A stretch of DNA of 64,000 nucleotides from Pseudomonas sp. S35. GTDB taxonomy: Bacteria; Pseudomonadota; Gammaproteobacteria; Pseudomonadales; Pseudomonadaceae. Under the pieces are notes generated by a model. That model searched no databases, was not told the DNA's origin, and saw only the letters and a list, made by a program, of their open reading frames with translations. Position 1 is the first letter of the stretch. Every line of letters starts with the position of its first letter. A program made the position numbers and the translations under genes. Of the stretch, positions 48,597 to 58,078 are shown piece by piece. The DNA is taken from positions 868,001-932,000 of the forward strand of contig NZ_CP019431.1 in assembly GCF_009866765.1 (NCBI RefSeq), written 5' to 3'.

Positions 48597-51161
48597 ATGC
48601 GTATTGATCGTTTAACCAGCAAATTACAGTTGGCGTTGTCGGACTCCCAATCGTTGGCGGTGGGTCTTGACCACCCTGCCATCGAGCCTGCTCACTTGAT
48701 GCAGGCGCTCCTGGAGCAGCAGGGTGGTTCTATCAAGCCCTTGCTGATGCAGGTGGGCTTTGACATCAACAGCCTGCGCAAGGAATTGAGCAAAGAGCTC
48801 GACCAACTGCCGAAAATCCAAAACCCGACCGGCGACGTGAACATGTCGCAGGATCTGGCGCGCCTGCTCAATCAGGCCGACCGGCTGGCCCAGCAGAAAG
48901 GTGACCAGTTCATCTCCAGCGAACTGGTGCTGCTCGCCGCCATGGACGAAAACAGCAAGCTTGGCAAGTTGCTGCTGGGCCAGGGGGTGAGCAAGAAGGC
49001 CCTGGAGAATGCCATCAACAACCTGCGTGGTGGCGACGCGGTAAACGACCCTAACCACGAGGAGTCGCGCCAGGCCCTGGACAAGTACACCGTCGACCTG
49101 ACCAAGCGCGCCGAAGAAGGCAAGCTGGATCCGGTAATCGGCCGTGACGATGAAATCCGTCGCACCATCCAGGTCCTGCAGCGTCGCACCAAGAACAACC
49201 CGGTGCTGATCGGTGAGCCTGGCGTGGGTAAAACCGCGATTGCCGAGGGCCTGGCCCAGCGCATCATCAATGGTGAAGTGCCGGATGGCCTCAAGGGCAA
49301 ACGCCTGCTGTCCCTGGACATGGGGTCGCTGATCGCCGGTGCCAAGTTCCGTGGCGAGTTCGAAGAGCGCCTGAAATCCTTGCTGAATGAACTGTCGAAG
49401 CAGGAAGGGCAGATCATTCTGTTTATCGACGAGTTGCACACCATGGTCGGCGCCGGTAAAGGCGAGGGCTCCATGGACGCCGGCAACATGCTCAAGCCAG
49501 CCTTGGCGCGGGGCGAGTTGCATTGTGTTGGTGCAACGACGCTCAACGAGTACCGCCAATATATAGAGAAGGACGCGGCGCTTGAGCGGCGCTTCCAGAA
49601 AGTGCTGGTAGAAGAGCCGAGCGAAGAAGACACCATTGCGATCCTGCGTGGCCTGAAAGAACGCTATGAGGTCCACCATAAGGTGGCGATCACTGACGGG
49701 GCGATCATTGCGGCGGCCAAATTGAGCCATCGCTATATCACCGACCGCCAGTTGCCGGACAAGGCCATCGACTTGATCGACGAAGCGGCCAGCCGTATTC
49801 GTATGGAAATCGATTCCAAGCCGGAAGTGCTCGACCGCCTGGACCGGCGCCTGATTCAACTGAAAGTCGAATCTCAGGCGCTTAAAAAGGAAGAGGACGA
49901 CGCGGCGAAGAAACGCCTGGAAAAACTCCAGGAGGAAATCGTGCGTCTGGAACGCGAGTATTCAGACCTTGAAGAGATCTGGACCTCGGAAAAAGCTGAG
50001 GTGCAGGGCTCTGCGCAGATCCAGCAAAAGATCGAGCAGTCCCGCCAGGAACTGGAGACAGCACGCCGTAAGGGCGACCTGAACCGCATGGCCGAGTTGC
50101 AGTACGGGGTCATTCCGGACCTGGAACGCAGCCTGCAAATGGTTGATCAGCACGGCAAGCCTGAAAACCAGTTGCTGCGCAGCAAGGTGACCGAAGAAGA
50201 AATCGCCGAGGTCGTCTCGAAGTGGACCGGTATCCCGGTGTCGAAAATGCTTGAAGGCGAGCGTGACAAGCTGTTGAAGATGGAGCACCTGTTGCACCAG
50301 CGCGTGATCGGCCAGGAAGAGGCTGTTGTGGCGGTGTCCAACGCGGTGCGGCGTTCCCGGGCCGGGTTGTCCGACCCGAATCGTCCAAGCGGTTCGTTCA
50401 TGTTCCTCGGCCCCACCGGTGTGGGTAAGACTGAACTGTGCAAAGCCTTGGCCGAGTTCCTCTTTGATACCGAAGAGGCGATGGTGCGGATCGATATGTC
50501 CGAATTCATGGAGAAGCACTCGGTCGCTCGCCTGATCGGCGCACCACCAGGCTACGTGGGGTACGAGGAGGGCGGTTACCTGACGGAAGCCGTGCGGCGC
50601 AAGCCTTACTCGGTGATCCTGCTGGATGAGGTCGAGAAGGCGCACCCGGATGTGTTCAACATCTTGCTGCAAGTGCTGGAAGACGGTCGTTTGACGGACA
50701 GCCACGGGCGTACGGTGGACTTTCGCAACACGGTGATCGTAATGACCTCCAACTTGGGCTCGTCGCAGATCCAGGAACTGGTAGGGGATCGTGAGGCTCA
50801 GCGCGCTGCTGTTATGGATGCGCTGACTACGCACTTTCGCCCGGAATTCATCAACCGGGTCGACGAAGTGGTGATCTTCGAGCCATTGGCGCGGGATCAG
50901 ATCGCGGGCATCACCGAGATCCAGTTGGGCCGCTTGCGCGGTCGCCTGGCGGAGCGGGAGCTGTCGCTGGAGCTCAGCCGCGAGGCGTTGGACAAGCTGA
51001 TCGCGGTCGGTTACGACCCGGTGTATGGCGCACGGCCTTTGAAGCGTGCGATTCAGCGCTGGATCGAGAACCCGCTGGCGCAACTGATCCTGTCGGGCAG
51101 TTTCATGCCTGGCACCAGTGTCGAAGCGACGGTGGAAAACGACGAAATCGTCTTTCATTGA
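48597..51161 (+). CDS. clpB: ATP-dependent chaperone ClpB
   Basis: A hexameric disaggregase working with DnaK. The 854-aa protein has the N-domain repeats, AAA1 with [16 protein letters not shown] near residue 206, a coiled-coil middle domain ([38 protein letters not shown]) and AAA2 with [19 protein letters not shown] near residue 605. Length is normal. It is preceded by a sigma-32 promoter and AAGGAAGG, and ends at a strong terminator. Confidence 0.97.
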   Translation: MRIDRLTSKLQLALSDSQSLAVGLDHPAIEPAHLMQALLEQQGGSIKPLLMQVGFDINSLRKELSKELDQLPKIQNPTGDVNMSQDLARLLNQADRLAQQKGDQFISSELVLLAAMDENSKLGKLLLGQGVSKKALENAINNLRGGDAVNDPNHEESRQALDKYTVDLTKRAEEGKLDPVIGRDDEIRRTIQVLQRRTKNNPVLIGEPGVGKTAIAEGLAQRIINGEVPDGLKGKRLLSLDMGSLIAGAKFRGEFEERLKSLLNELSKQEGQIILFIDELHTMVGAGKGEGSMDAGNMLKPALARGELHCVGATTLNEYRQYIEKDAALERRFQKVLVEEPSEEDTIAILRGLKERYEVHHKVAITDGAIIAAAKLSHRYITDRQLPDKAIDLIDEAASRIRMEIDSKPEVLDRLDRRLIQLKVESQALKKEEDDAAKKRLEKLQEEIVRLEREYSDLEEIWTSEKAEVQGSAQIQQKIEQSRQELETARRKGDLNRMAELQYGVIPDLERSLQMVDQHGKPENQLLRSKVTEEEIAEVVSKWTGIPVSKMLEGERDKLLKMEHLLHQRVIGQEEAVVAVSNAVRRSRAGLSDPNRPSGSFMFLGPTGVGKTELCKALAEFLFDTEEAMVRIDMSEFMEKHSVARLIGAPPGYVGYEEGGYLTEAVRRKPYSVILLDEVEKAHPDVFNILLQVLEDGRLTDSHGRTVDFRNTVIVMTSNLGSSQIQELVGDREAQRAAVMDALTTHFRPEFINRVDEVVIFEPLARDQIAGITEIQLGRLRGRLAERELSLELSREALDKLIAVGYDPVYGARPLKRAIQRWIENPLAQLILSGSFMPGTSVEATVENDEIVFH

Positions 51162-51185
51162 GCCTAAATGGCAGGCAAATATGAG

Positions 51186-51214
51186 AAGGCCCCGCATCGC
51201 GGGGCCTTTTTTTT
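51186..51214 (+). terminator. Terminator after clpB
   Basis: AAGGCCCCGC and GCGGGGCC form a stem with loop ATC, followed by eight T residues. Confidence 0.94.
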
Positions 51215-51346
51215 CGATAGGGCGTTGAACTGTAAGGAAAAGGCTTGTAAAGTGCGCCCCGCAGCAACGTCAGCCCACGGGTTTCTTCTCCCCAAGAAGA
51301 AATCAGAAAGAAGCGCAAATCATTGTCTTAAAAGCAATTTAAAGGG

Positions 51347-51374
51347 TTGACAGGGGTTTTTAAGATTGTAGAAT
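51347..51374 (+). promoter_or_regulatory. Promoter of the tRNA operon
   Basis: -35 TTGACA at 51347-51352, 16-bp spacer, -10 TAGAAT at 51369-51374, followed by a GC-rich discriminator (AGCGCGCC), as in stringently controlled stable-RNA promoters. It lies 93 bp before tRNA-Asn. Confidence 0.85.
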
Positions 51375-51466
51375 AGCGCGCCTCAGAGACGCTAACGTAG
51401 CGATACGGACAGGGTCGAAGAGGAAGGTTACAAAGCAGTAAAAGTTGTAAATTTGAAATATGTAGT

Positions 51467-51542
51467 TCCGTGATAGCTCAGTCGGTAGAGCAAATGACTG
51501 TTAATCATTGGGTCCCAGGTTCGAGTCCTGGTCACGGAGCCA
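51467..51542 (+). tRNA. tRNA-Asn (GTT)
   Basis: A 76-nt cloverleaf: acceptor TCCGTGA/TCACGGA, anticodon loop CTGTTAA with GTT, T-arm GGTTCGAGTCC, encoded CCA. Confidence 0.97.
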
Positions 51543-51551
51543 ATTTCAAAC

Positions 51552-51628
51552 CGGGGTATAGCGCAGTCCGGTAGCGCGCCTGCTTTGGGAGCAGGATGTC
51601 GGGAGTTCGAATCCCCCTACCCCGACCA
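51552..51628 (+). tRNA. tRNA-Pro (TGG), copy 1
   Basis: A 77-nt cloverleaf: acceptor CGGGGTA/TACCCCG, anticodon loop TTTGGGA with TGG, encoded CCA. It differs from copy 2 at 51898 by a G-C pair (51601/51617) where copy 2 has A-T. Confidence 0.97.
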
Positions 51629-51633
51629 TATTT

Positions 51634-51709
51634 GGGTCGTTAGCTCAGTTGGTAGAGCAGTTGGCTTTTAACCAATTGGTCGTAGGTTCGAATCCCACAC
51701 GACCCACCA
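51634..51709 (+). tRNA. tRNA-Lys (TTT)
   Basis: A 76-nt cloverleaf: acceptor GGGTCGT/ACGACCC, anticodon loop CTTTTAA with TTT, encoded CCA. In P. aeruginosa the tRNA-Lys next to clpB is the attachment site of pKLC102/PAPI-1 elements. Here the element begins further downstream. Confidence 0.97.
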
Positions 51710-51745
51710 TTTTTGAGACCAGTTAGCGCTGGAATCAAATCTTAG

Positions 51746-51768
51746 GATCAGAGGTTGAAGCTCTGATC
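51746..51768 (+). other. Hairpin in the spacer between tRNA-Lys and tRNA-Pro copy 2
   Basis: GATCAGAG and CTCTGATC form a perfect 8-bp stem with a 7-nt loop in the 188-bp spacer. No T-run follows, so it is more likely an RNA-processing hairpin than a terminator. I see no gene in this spacer. Confidence 0.5.
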
Positions 51769-51897
51769 AAGGCGGTTTTACGGTTTTGGAAAGTGTTACA
51801 GCACTTAGATATCGCCGTAGACATGCAGCCGTCTGAGGCGAACATTAGTTTCGCTTCGTAATGATGTCAATGTGCATCGGTTTTCCGCTGCACATTC

Positions 51898-51974
51898 CGG
51901 GGTATAGCGCAGTCCGGTAGCGCGCCTGCTTTGGGAGCAGGATGTCAGGAGTTCGAATCCCCTTACCCCGACCA
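51898..51974 (+). tRNA. tRNA-Pro (TGG), copy 2, probable element attachment gene
   Basis: A 77-nt cloverleaf nearly identical to copy 1, with a compensatory A51947-T51963 pair in the T-stem. It is the last chromosomal-type gene before the integrase (stop at 52146). Its 3' end, about 51950-51974, is the likely attL core. The matching attR would lie outside the window. Confidence 0.95.
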
Positions 51975-51982
51975 TTATTCAA

Positions 51983-52012
51983 GAAAAAAGGCGCCTTTAT
52001 GGCGCCTTTTTT
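51983..52012 (+). terminator. Terminator of the tRNA operon
   Basis: AAAAAAGGCGCC and GGCGCCTTTTTT form a stem with loop TTTAT. It is symmetric and could also stop transcription arriving from the integrase side. Confidence 0.92.
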
Positions 52013-52145
52013 CGTTTGTGGATCAGATAGATATCTCGAATCTGCTAACCCGGTTGATTTTGTCCGCTAATTATTTGACAGGCACGCGAAAGCCTCTGGT
52101 TATCCAGAGCTCGCTACTGCGGTGCGGCTTGACCTAGGTGTCGTG

Positions 52146-53480
52146 CTATGGAGACGCCCGGGAGAACGATGTGCTTCCCATCGATCTCTCAGATTGGGTG
52201 CGTTTCCGGAATGTGCCGACGCCTAGCCCGCTTGCCATTAGCGTTAACAACAGATTCTGATCTATCTGATCTGATGGCGAATCTGTGGCAGATTCCATTG
52301 AGCCGCTATGTAGTTGTGCCGATGCGAACTCAAGAGCCTTCCTAAGCGCACTTGGGCCACTCGATCTGCTAGGTCTATCAATTATGACCTCTTCGATAGC
52401 CGCCTGTTGTTGTGGAGGCTGCAACGTTGTGGGCTTTGGATCGGCAATTTTTCGCGAAGGCAATCTTATTTGAGCGGAAGGGGCTGTAATGGCTGAAGTC
52501 GGTGGTGTACCGCTTGAATCAACCCTTCTAACTCGGCTTAAAGCACCCTGAGCCAGACTTCTCTCGTGCAGAACAGCACGCATGTGGTCGTAGTCGACTT
52601 CGATGTAGTTCATCGTCGTTGCAATATTTGAGTGGTTCAGCAGACTTTTGGTGAGATGAATGTTCCGCTCTGGTTGTTTCATCAAGTCCGTGGCGAGGGT
52701 GTGCCTAAAGCGGTGAGGGGTCATCCGCACGCCGATTTTATCGGTGAGCTTGCGGTAGATCGACTCAACCTGATCGATGTTCATTTCCTTACCGTGATAG
52801 TGCCTCGAAAATCGGTTGACGTTAAACAGCTGATCGTCCGGTGAAAAACCTATCTTCTCCGCTTCTCCCAGGATTCTGCAAAGGTGTGGAGCAAGTCCCT
52901 CCATGATGGGTAGGAAAAACTCGCGATGGGTTTTCTCTGTTTCACCGCGAACTAGGATCATCTTGTTGTCCCAGTCGATATCCTTGTAGCGAAGGCATAG
53001 CAGGGCATTTAATCGAATACCGGTGTAATAAAACATCTCGAAAACGGCTAGCCAGAACCAAGCTGGTGTTATCTGGGTACGCTCTTGAGTACAGCGCTCT
53101 TGCCCAACAAGAGATGTGAGCCAGTTGCGAGCTCGTTGTATTGCTTCTCCATTGATTGTCTTACTGGCTCGTTTGGGTGGAACAACGCTTGTTTTTCTGA
53201 ATGGATTGATCGTGGTGTGGGTCATCAGGCCGTGCTCAATTGCATAGCCCCAAACAGTACGCAGATGATTCGAATAGGTGTTCCAGCTTCGTTTGGATAA
53301 TCCATTCTCAAGAATCTTCTTTCTCCATGCCAGTACCGCGCGATGATCAATCTCCTCAATCGGAGTTGTTCGGAAATGTTTAAGTAATGCTTTGGTCGAT
53401 GCACGATAGATCTTCGCACTAGCTTCGCGAAGGTCGTGAGCAAATATGTACTCCTCCGTTAACTTTAAAGGCGTGGTCAT
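52146..53480 (-). CDS. int: Tyrosine site-specific integrase of the element
   Basis: A 444-aa phage-type recombinase. The N-terminal SAM-like DNA-binding domain spans about residues 10-85. The catalytic residues are all present: Arg156 (YTGIRLNALLCL), Lys183, His256 and Arg259 (TPHRFRH), His283 (LLNHSNIATTMNY) and nucleophile Tyr292. A long C-terminal tail (about residues 315-444) of low conservation follows. Its ATG overlaps the relaxase stop (ATGA), so it is translated from the relaxase message. It reads toward the tRNA-Pro, whose 3' end is the expected target. Confidence 0.92.
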   Translation of the reverse strand: MTTPLKLTEEYIFAHDLREASAKIYRASTKALLKHFRTTPIEEIDHRAVLAWRKKILENGLSKRSWNTYSNHLRTVWGYAIEHGLMTHTTINPFRKTSVVPPKRASKTINGEAIQRARNWLTSLVGQERCTQERTQITPAWFWLAVFEMFYYTGIRLNALLCLRYKDIDWDNKMILVRGETEKTHREFFLPIMEGLAPHLCRILGEAEKIGFSPDDQLFNVNRFSRHYHGKEMNIDQVESIYRKLTDKIGVRMTPHRFRHTLATDLMKQPERNIHLTKSLLNHSNIATTMNYIEVDYDHMRAVLHERSLAQGALSRVRRVDSSGTPPTSAITAPSAQIRLPSRKIADPKPTTLQPPQQQAAIEEVIIDRPSRSSGPSALRKALEFASAQLHSGSMESATDSPSDQIDQNLLLTLMASGLGVGTFRKRTQSERSMGSTSFSRASP

Positions 53481-55363
53481 TCTGGCGATTCCAACATTTC
53501 TGATTTCAGAGACAAGCTTAAGTTGTCGAAGGGGACTTCAGAGAAAATCGTAAGCGGGTCAATAAGTAAGTACCCCTTGAGCTGCTTGGATTTTCGAGGC
53601 CCAACAACATTGCATGTCCAGATATTCAGGTGTTTTTCAGTTTTTTTATGGAGTTTCAGCTTCTCAAAACTCCGCTGAACCATCTGCCAAGCATTTACCT
53701 GCTGTGCTTTCGCCTGCAGTTCAATGTGAGGGAACTCCAGGACATAACGCTTGAATATTCCAGGCGTTACCAGCATGGCAGTCCCCGCCACCGTATGAAC
53801 CTGTGCTTTGGCGTCATTTATGATGATGCTTCGGGATGCGATGCCTTTTTTAAGCCATTCAACAAATCCCTTACCGAAATCGGTGTTATTCCTTGGCATC
53901 GATGTTACTTCTATTGGAGTTGCGAGTGGCGAGACCCCTTCATTGGCGCGCATGCAAGGCTGAGAATCATCCAGTTGAAGGGGGGCGGTGTGTGCCGCTG
54001 AGACATTATGGTTATCATTGCTTGCTAGTGGCTCTTTGATATTACCAAGGAGGGCCAGTAGTTCGTCAAATTCAGCGGGATCGCTGGAAGAAGGCTGCGG
54101 GAGGTCAAATGGTATTGTTTCTGCCGGTGCTAAATCTGTTTGCGCCCCGTTAGATTTAACGTCTAGGGGCAAGGTCTCTGGTCGCTTGGAGATGCTGCTT
54201 CCCGCCGAAGACTCTTCTCCCGAATTGCCCGCTTCTACCTCAAGGGTGCCAGCGTATGCAGTTGGTCGATCGGTGGGATCAATCCAGATCAGTGCCGGCG
54301 AAAGCTTCAACAGAGTGAAGGTGTTTCGCCAGCCGCGACCATTGTCGATCGTGGCCTTCCAGATTGCCTTATCTTGGGCATTGGTCTGGATAACCCCCTG
54401 ATCCTGCAGCATGTTGAAGAAGGGCGCATTCGAGCTGGGCACGCCCTCAACGCCCTGAGTCAGCAAGTAGGCCCGCAATTGATCTGCAATAGGTTTGCTA
54501 ACCAGCCAAAGAGCATCCTGTGTCAGCCATCCATCAGACGGTCCGTCGGGTTGATTCAATTTGAATGTATCCCGGACCAAGTAGCGCAACCCTTCTGCCA
54601 ATTGCCGCTGTAAAGACTGCTTGGGCGCGGACAATGCGCGGGCTGGGTTTCCGCCCAGTTCCTGGGCTACAGACGCCTGGTCGGCCTTGACTACTATCTC
54701 TCCCAGAATTCCTGCGTGTTCGTATTGACCGGCCAAGACAAAGACTAACTGCGACCACACTTCTGGGAAGTCACTGAGCCAGTCCAAAATCTCCGGGGTG
54801 AGGATCTGGGCGTAAATCAGTGCGGCAGCGGCGCCATGTAGCTGGTAGTTACGTCCTTTCACGTAGCGAAAGCGGTAAGGACGGTTAATCGGGCCATGCC
54901 ACGGGTGCCAGGTTTTACCTCCCTCCAGTTCGATGTGCACGTCGACGGCAATCTTGCCGAGGTCGTGTATCAGAGCCCCATAAGCTGCTGCGGCAGTCCA
55001 TGCTTCGGCCTGAGCGGATTGAGATTCCGGTGGCGCGCCTATGGGGAGCAGGTAGGTCTGTCGAATCTTCAGGGCGTAGGCGACGATCTCAAGCCCGTGA
55101 TCCAGCATGCCGCCAGGGTGTGCATGGTGGTGGTTCTGCGAAGCAGGGAGCTGCTGGACCAACTCCGCGTAGCGCTCAAGTGGAAGCCGATAGAGTTCTG
55201 CAAATTGTGAGCGGGATAACGATGCTCGCTGCCAGATATTCTCCAGCAGTTTTTGACGACGTGGCGATGCCAGCAGTGTTTGGCTGGAGGCCGGCTGCAA
55301 GAAGCCGTTAGGAGAGGGGCCTTGGGCGGGTAGCGCTTTTTTGCGACGGAAAATAGAGAACAT
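53477..55363 (-). CDS. traI: MobH-family relaxase (TraI_2)
   Basis: Nicks the element at oriT and leads the strand into the recipient. The 628-aa protein has the MobH pattern: an N-terminal TraI_2 domain with the His cluster NHHHAHPGGMLDHGLE (residues 77-91) and a metal-binding HD in LIHDLGK (His133-Asp134). A long Ser/Pro/Glu-rich linker spans about 360-500 and a TraI_2_C domain about 505-620. The ATG at 55363 is preceded by GGAG at the right distance, unlike the in-frame ATG 12 bp upstream. It is coupled to the integrase. Confidence 0.9.
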   Translation of the reverse strand: MFSIFRRKKALPAQGPSPNGFLQPASSQTLLASPRRQKLLENIWQRASLSRSQFAELYRLPLERYAELVQQLPASQNHHHAHPGGMLDHGLEIVAYALKIRQTYLLPIGAPPESQSAQAEAWTAAAAYGALIHDLGKIAVDVHIELEGGKTWHPWHGPINRPYRFRYVKGRNYQLHGAAAALIYAQILTPEILDWLSDFPEVWSQLVFVLAGQYEHAGILGEIVVKADQASVAQELGGNPARALSAPKQSLQRQLAEGLRYLVRDTFKLNQPDGPSDGWLTQDALWLVSKPIADQLRAYLLTQGVEGVPSSNAPFFNMLQDQGVIQTNAQDKAIWKATIDNGRGWRNTFTLLKLSPALIWIDPTDRPTAYAGTLEVEAGNSGEESSAGSSISKRPETLPLDVKSNGAQTDLAPAETIPFDLPQPSSSDPAEFDELLALLGNIKEPLASNDNHNVSAAHTAPLQLDDSQPCMRANEGVSPLATPIEVTSMPRNNTDFGKGFVEWLKKGIASRSIIINDAKAQVHTVAGTAMLVTPGIFKRYVLEFPHIELQAKAQQVNAWQMVQRSFEKLKLHKKTEKHLNIWTCNVVGPRKSKQLKGYLLIDPLTIFSEVPFDNLSLSLKSEMLESPE

Positions 55364-55766
55364 CGCTTGCTCCATAATTGACTTATGGGGCGGGCTTTTC
55401 GCCTATCTGGCGGGTAGTGAACAAGGTAAAAGTAACATTAGTGGTCGCAGGTATTTCTTTGGCTATTTGCCACCTTTTGACGGGGCGAGAGTGAATATTC
55501 TCTAGCGGTGACGCAATGGCGTCGTGCAGCCTTTTGCTTTTCCCCGCTGACGGCGGCCCTTTCGGGTAGGGCTCTTACCCTTGTGAACCATTCCATTCGC
55601 TCTGGCAGACCCTTTTACCTTTTGGGCCATTTTTGCTGCAGGCAGTGAGGCGATGCCTCTGGTGCAGTAAGGCTGGCCGTTTGTCCAGTAGTCTTGCGGC
55701 AGAGCAGAATCAGGATTATAACTAATGTCAACTCGCCTTTAGATCGAGCAGGAAAGGAGACGCTTA
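55364..55766. other. Intergenic control region, possible oriT
   Basis: A 403-bp gap between the divergent relaxase and DUF3742 genes. It holds several short inverted repeats: GACGC-AATG-GCGTC (55510-55523), GGGTA...TACCC (about 55565-55581), and a larger hairpin 55636-55667 with outer CTGCA/TGCAG and inner GAGGC-GAT-GCCTC. No protein frame looks real here. Promoters for both genes must be inside it, and oriT is commonly near the relaxase gene; that last point is inference. Confidence 0.5.
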
Positions 55767-56114
55767 ATGACCACACATACCTCTCAGGGAGTCGCAGGCC
55801 GGTTGGGCTATGCCTTGGGTGTTATCGTGCGCGCCGTTTGGTTCAGTCAGAACCGCACACTGCGTTGGGTCAAGCGTGTGGCCCTGATCGCAGCGGCGGT
55901 GTTTTATTCAGCAGGTTTGTTCCACTGGGTTGCAAGTTTGTTTATGGCACTTTTAACCGCCGGGCTCGTTTTGCTTGCGTTGGTTAAAGGAGATTCTTCT
56001 TCCTTGAAGATGAGTCAAGATGAATTATCTGGCCAGGATGACGGCTTTCGATATGGCCTGTATGGCTATGGTCAGTACTTGAATGGTGTTCGTACTGACG
56101 CAGAAGAGGAATGA
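55767..56114 (+). CDS. DUF3742 family ICE protein
   Basis: A 115-aa protein preceded by AAAGGAG. It has two membrane segments in the middle (ALIAAAVFYSAGLFHWVASLFMALLTAGLVLLALV) and a soluble C-terminus GQDDGFRYGLYGYGQYLNGVRTD. This is the DUF3742 pattern found opposite the relaxase in Pseudomonas islands; the function is unknown. It is the only gene of this element region on the plus strand and converges on traG. Confidence 0.82.
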   Translation: MTTHTSQGVAGRLGYALGVIVRAVWFSQNRTLRWVKRVALIAAAVFYSAGLFHWVASLFMALLTAGLVLLALVKGDSSSLKMSQDELSGQDDGFRYGLYGYGQYLNGVRTDAEEE

Positions 56115-56155
56115 TCAAGGCAACTTATAGTTTTCTTAATCATTCCCGATTCATC

Positions 56156-57691
56156 TCAGTTTTTTCTTCCAGCCACATCAACTACCGCTTGCTTAGCTAG
56201 GCCTCCCCCCTGAGCCCCGGCTTTTTGAACTCCGTCAGTACCGGTTTGCAATCCGCCTAGAACTGAACCCGCTTTTATGCCCGCCCAACCCAGTGCTCCT
56301 ACCCAAAATACTGGGAGGATGATGAACATCGCCCCCATCACGAAGTTCAAGATCGCGTCTTGAGTAGTGGCGTTTAACCCCATTACTGGATCAAATGATA
56401 AGTGCGGCGAGCCCGAACCATACAAGGCATCCAAGATCGTGGTGTCGATCCACCTGGCCAGTTGAAACCAGAAGTCGACGAAAATTAGTGCAAAAAACAC
56501 AACCGTTAATGTCATGGCAACCTGCAGTTGATAGGCGCCGACAATCAGTACCAGCGGTATGCAAATCACCATGGCCATCTTCAAGAATGCCATCACCATC
56601 GGTAACGCCTGACGAACCATGTCCATAGCTGGGAAATAGGCCATTGACCCTAATGCAACGCCTAGAGTCCCAGCAGCCCGGGCGGCGCCATTCCACACGG
56701 TTCCGTTGATTTGCCCGCCGTAGTCCGAATATACATCTCCTTTCACTTGATTCGACGGTGAGACCAGTTGCCGAACAAGCGAGTCGGTTACGTCTTCAGG
56801 TGACAACCACTTGGCCCAGCCGAGCATCCTGGTCATCAGGTCTGGCGATACTTGAGCCTTGATACGATCTCGCAGCCCCACTCCGCTATCGGACCACCAT
56901 TGCTTGCAGGTTGGGTATCCGCCGCCGCCGCTCACTTGCGGTAAAGCCACATCGCGGGTTGAGTTGTACGGCCAAGAGGCTCTTGGTGTCTTAGAGTAGT
57001 CGGTGTCGTAGTAACCCGAGGTGTTAAGTAAGAAGTGCGAGCCGATCCAACTTAGATCCTCCAAGAACTTTGGATCATCGGCTTTCGCGCCCAGATCAGG
57101 TTGACGCATGAAGAGTCGTGCGCGGGAGGGGCCATAGCAGTCATGGGTAAAGTCACCGATTTCCTGAGCCAGTAATGGGTTATTGATTTTGGTGTTGTTC
57201 ACATCCATACGAACTTGCCGCAAATCGGTTCCGCAAGGAATTGCTGCTACAGCACCGCTTGTTAACCCCTTCGACAGGGCATGCATAAAGGCCCACCACA
57301 TGGGCATTTGTGCGCTCTTACCTGCCAGTGTACTGAATGTTGTGTTCCAGCCTGTATCGGATGGTTTAGGTAAGTTGTACTGGCACTGCTGAGCTCTGCT
57401 TTGATCAAATGCCAAGGTATCAAAGCTCACATTGACAGCTGGTACAGCGAAGAATGCGACGACGATGTAGCCCACGTAAATCTGGGTCTCGATCCGGGCC
57501 AGTGAAAGTACCCCTTTGTTGCCCTCATCAGCCCCTTCACCCCGCACCTTCAGCCATTCTCGAATAACAATGATGCAGAAGGGCAGGGCGAACAAGCCGG
57601 TGTCAGAAATCATGTCCCAGATGCCGTTGTTGATGATCCAGCCCACCAGCGTGAGGTAGTACTCCAGATAGTCATTGGTGTAGAGCGTCAT
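56156..57691 (-). CDS. TraG_N-domain mating-pair protein
   Basis: A 511-aa inner-membrane protein with an N-terminal segment YYLTLVGWIINNGIWDMISDTGLFALPFCIIVIREWLKVR, typical of F-type TraG N-terminal domains. It has several further membrane helices (VGYIVVAFFAVPAVN, MVMAFLKMAMVICIPLVLIVGAYQL, ILNFVMGAMFIILPVFWVGALGWAGIKAG) and a long periplasmic loop. It stabilises mating pairs or assembles the pilus in MPF-F/G systems. It overlaps the upstream small gene by ATGA. Confidence 0.85.
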   Translation of the reverse strand: MTLYTNDYLEYYLTLVGWIINNGIWDMISDTGLFALPFCIIVIREWLKVRGEGADEGNKGVLSLARIETQIYVGYIVVAFFAVPAVNVSFDTLAFDQSRAQQCQYNLPKPSDTGWNTTFSTLAGKSAQMPMWWAFMHALSKGLTSGAVAAIPCGTDLRQVRMDVNNTKINNPLLAQEIGDFTHDCYGPSRARLFMRQPDLGAKADDPKFLEDLSWIGSHFLLNTSGYYDTDYSKTPRASWPYNSTRDVALPQVSGGGGYPTCKQWWSDSGVGLRDRIKAQVSPDLMTRMLGWAKWLSPEDVTDSLVRQLVSPSNQVKGDVYSDYGGQINGTVWNGAARAAGTLGVALGSMAYFPAMDMVRQALPMVMAFLKMAMVICIPLVLIVGAYQLQVAMTLTVVFFALIFVDFWFQLARWIDTTILDALYGSGSPHLSFDPVMGLNATTQDAILNFVMGAMFIILPVFWVGALGWAGIKAGSVLGGLQTGTDGVQKAGAQGGGLAKQAVVDVAGRKN

Positions 57692-58068
57692 TGGATGCCT
57701 CCACTGGGGAAAAACGCTTTGCTCAGTTCGATCATGACAAACAGCAGCACAATCATAATCTCTAACCTCCTGAGCCCCTTTCTGGCCTCAGTCCGTTTAG
57801 ATTTGGATAATTGCGCTTTGAGCTTGAGCCAGCTCACGACAAGGAAGGCGTAGACCACCAGGCGCCAGGTAGCGAGGGTCCAGTAATGGTCGGTACGCCA
57901 GGCTTGCCATTGTTCAGCACTTTCGAACACGCTCATCAAGATGGCACTGAGTAGTACCATGAGAGCGGTAGCTGAGAGCAATGTGCCCAGAACCAACATA
58001 ATGCACCGCACGACTCGTCGAGTCTGTGAACGGCCGGGCATGGTCACGGGATCCTGAGAATCGGTCAT
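57688..58068 (-). CDS. Small ICE membrane protein, unknown function
   Basis: A 126-aa protein with an N-terminal membrane segment (CIMLVLGTLLSATALMVLLSAILMSVF), a central one (LVVYAFLVVSWLKL) and a third near the C-terminus (LEIMIVLLFVMIELSKAFF). I do not recognise the family. It sits between the TIGR03755-like and TraG genes, overlapping the latter by ATGA, so it is probably a mating-complex membrane component. Confidence 0.75.
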   Translation of the reverse strand: MTDSQDPVTMPGRSQTRRVVRCIMLVLGTLLSATALMVLLSAILMSVFESAEQWQAWRTDHYWTLATWRLVVYAFLVVSWLKLKAQLSKSKRTEARKGLRRLEIMIVLLFVMIELSKAFFPSGGIQ

Positions 58069-58078
58069 GGCCTATTTC

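Noticed and set aside
51552..51974. The two tRNA-Pro copies as direct repeats bounding a small inserted element
   Set aside because: Only tRNA-Lys and a short spacer lie between them, with no recombinase. The copies also differ by a compensated pair, so a recent excisable unit is unlikely.
55694..55987. 97-aa plus-strand frame overlapping DUF3742
   Set aside because: It is out of frame with the DUF3742 gene, which has AAAGGAG and a recognisable pattern; this frame has neither.
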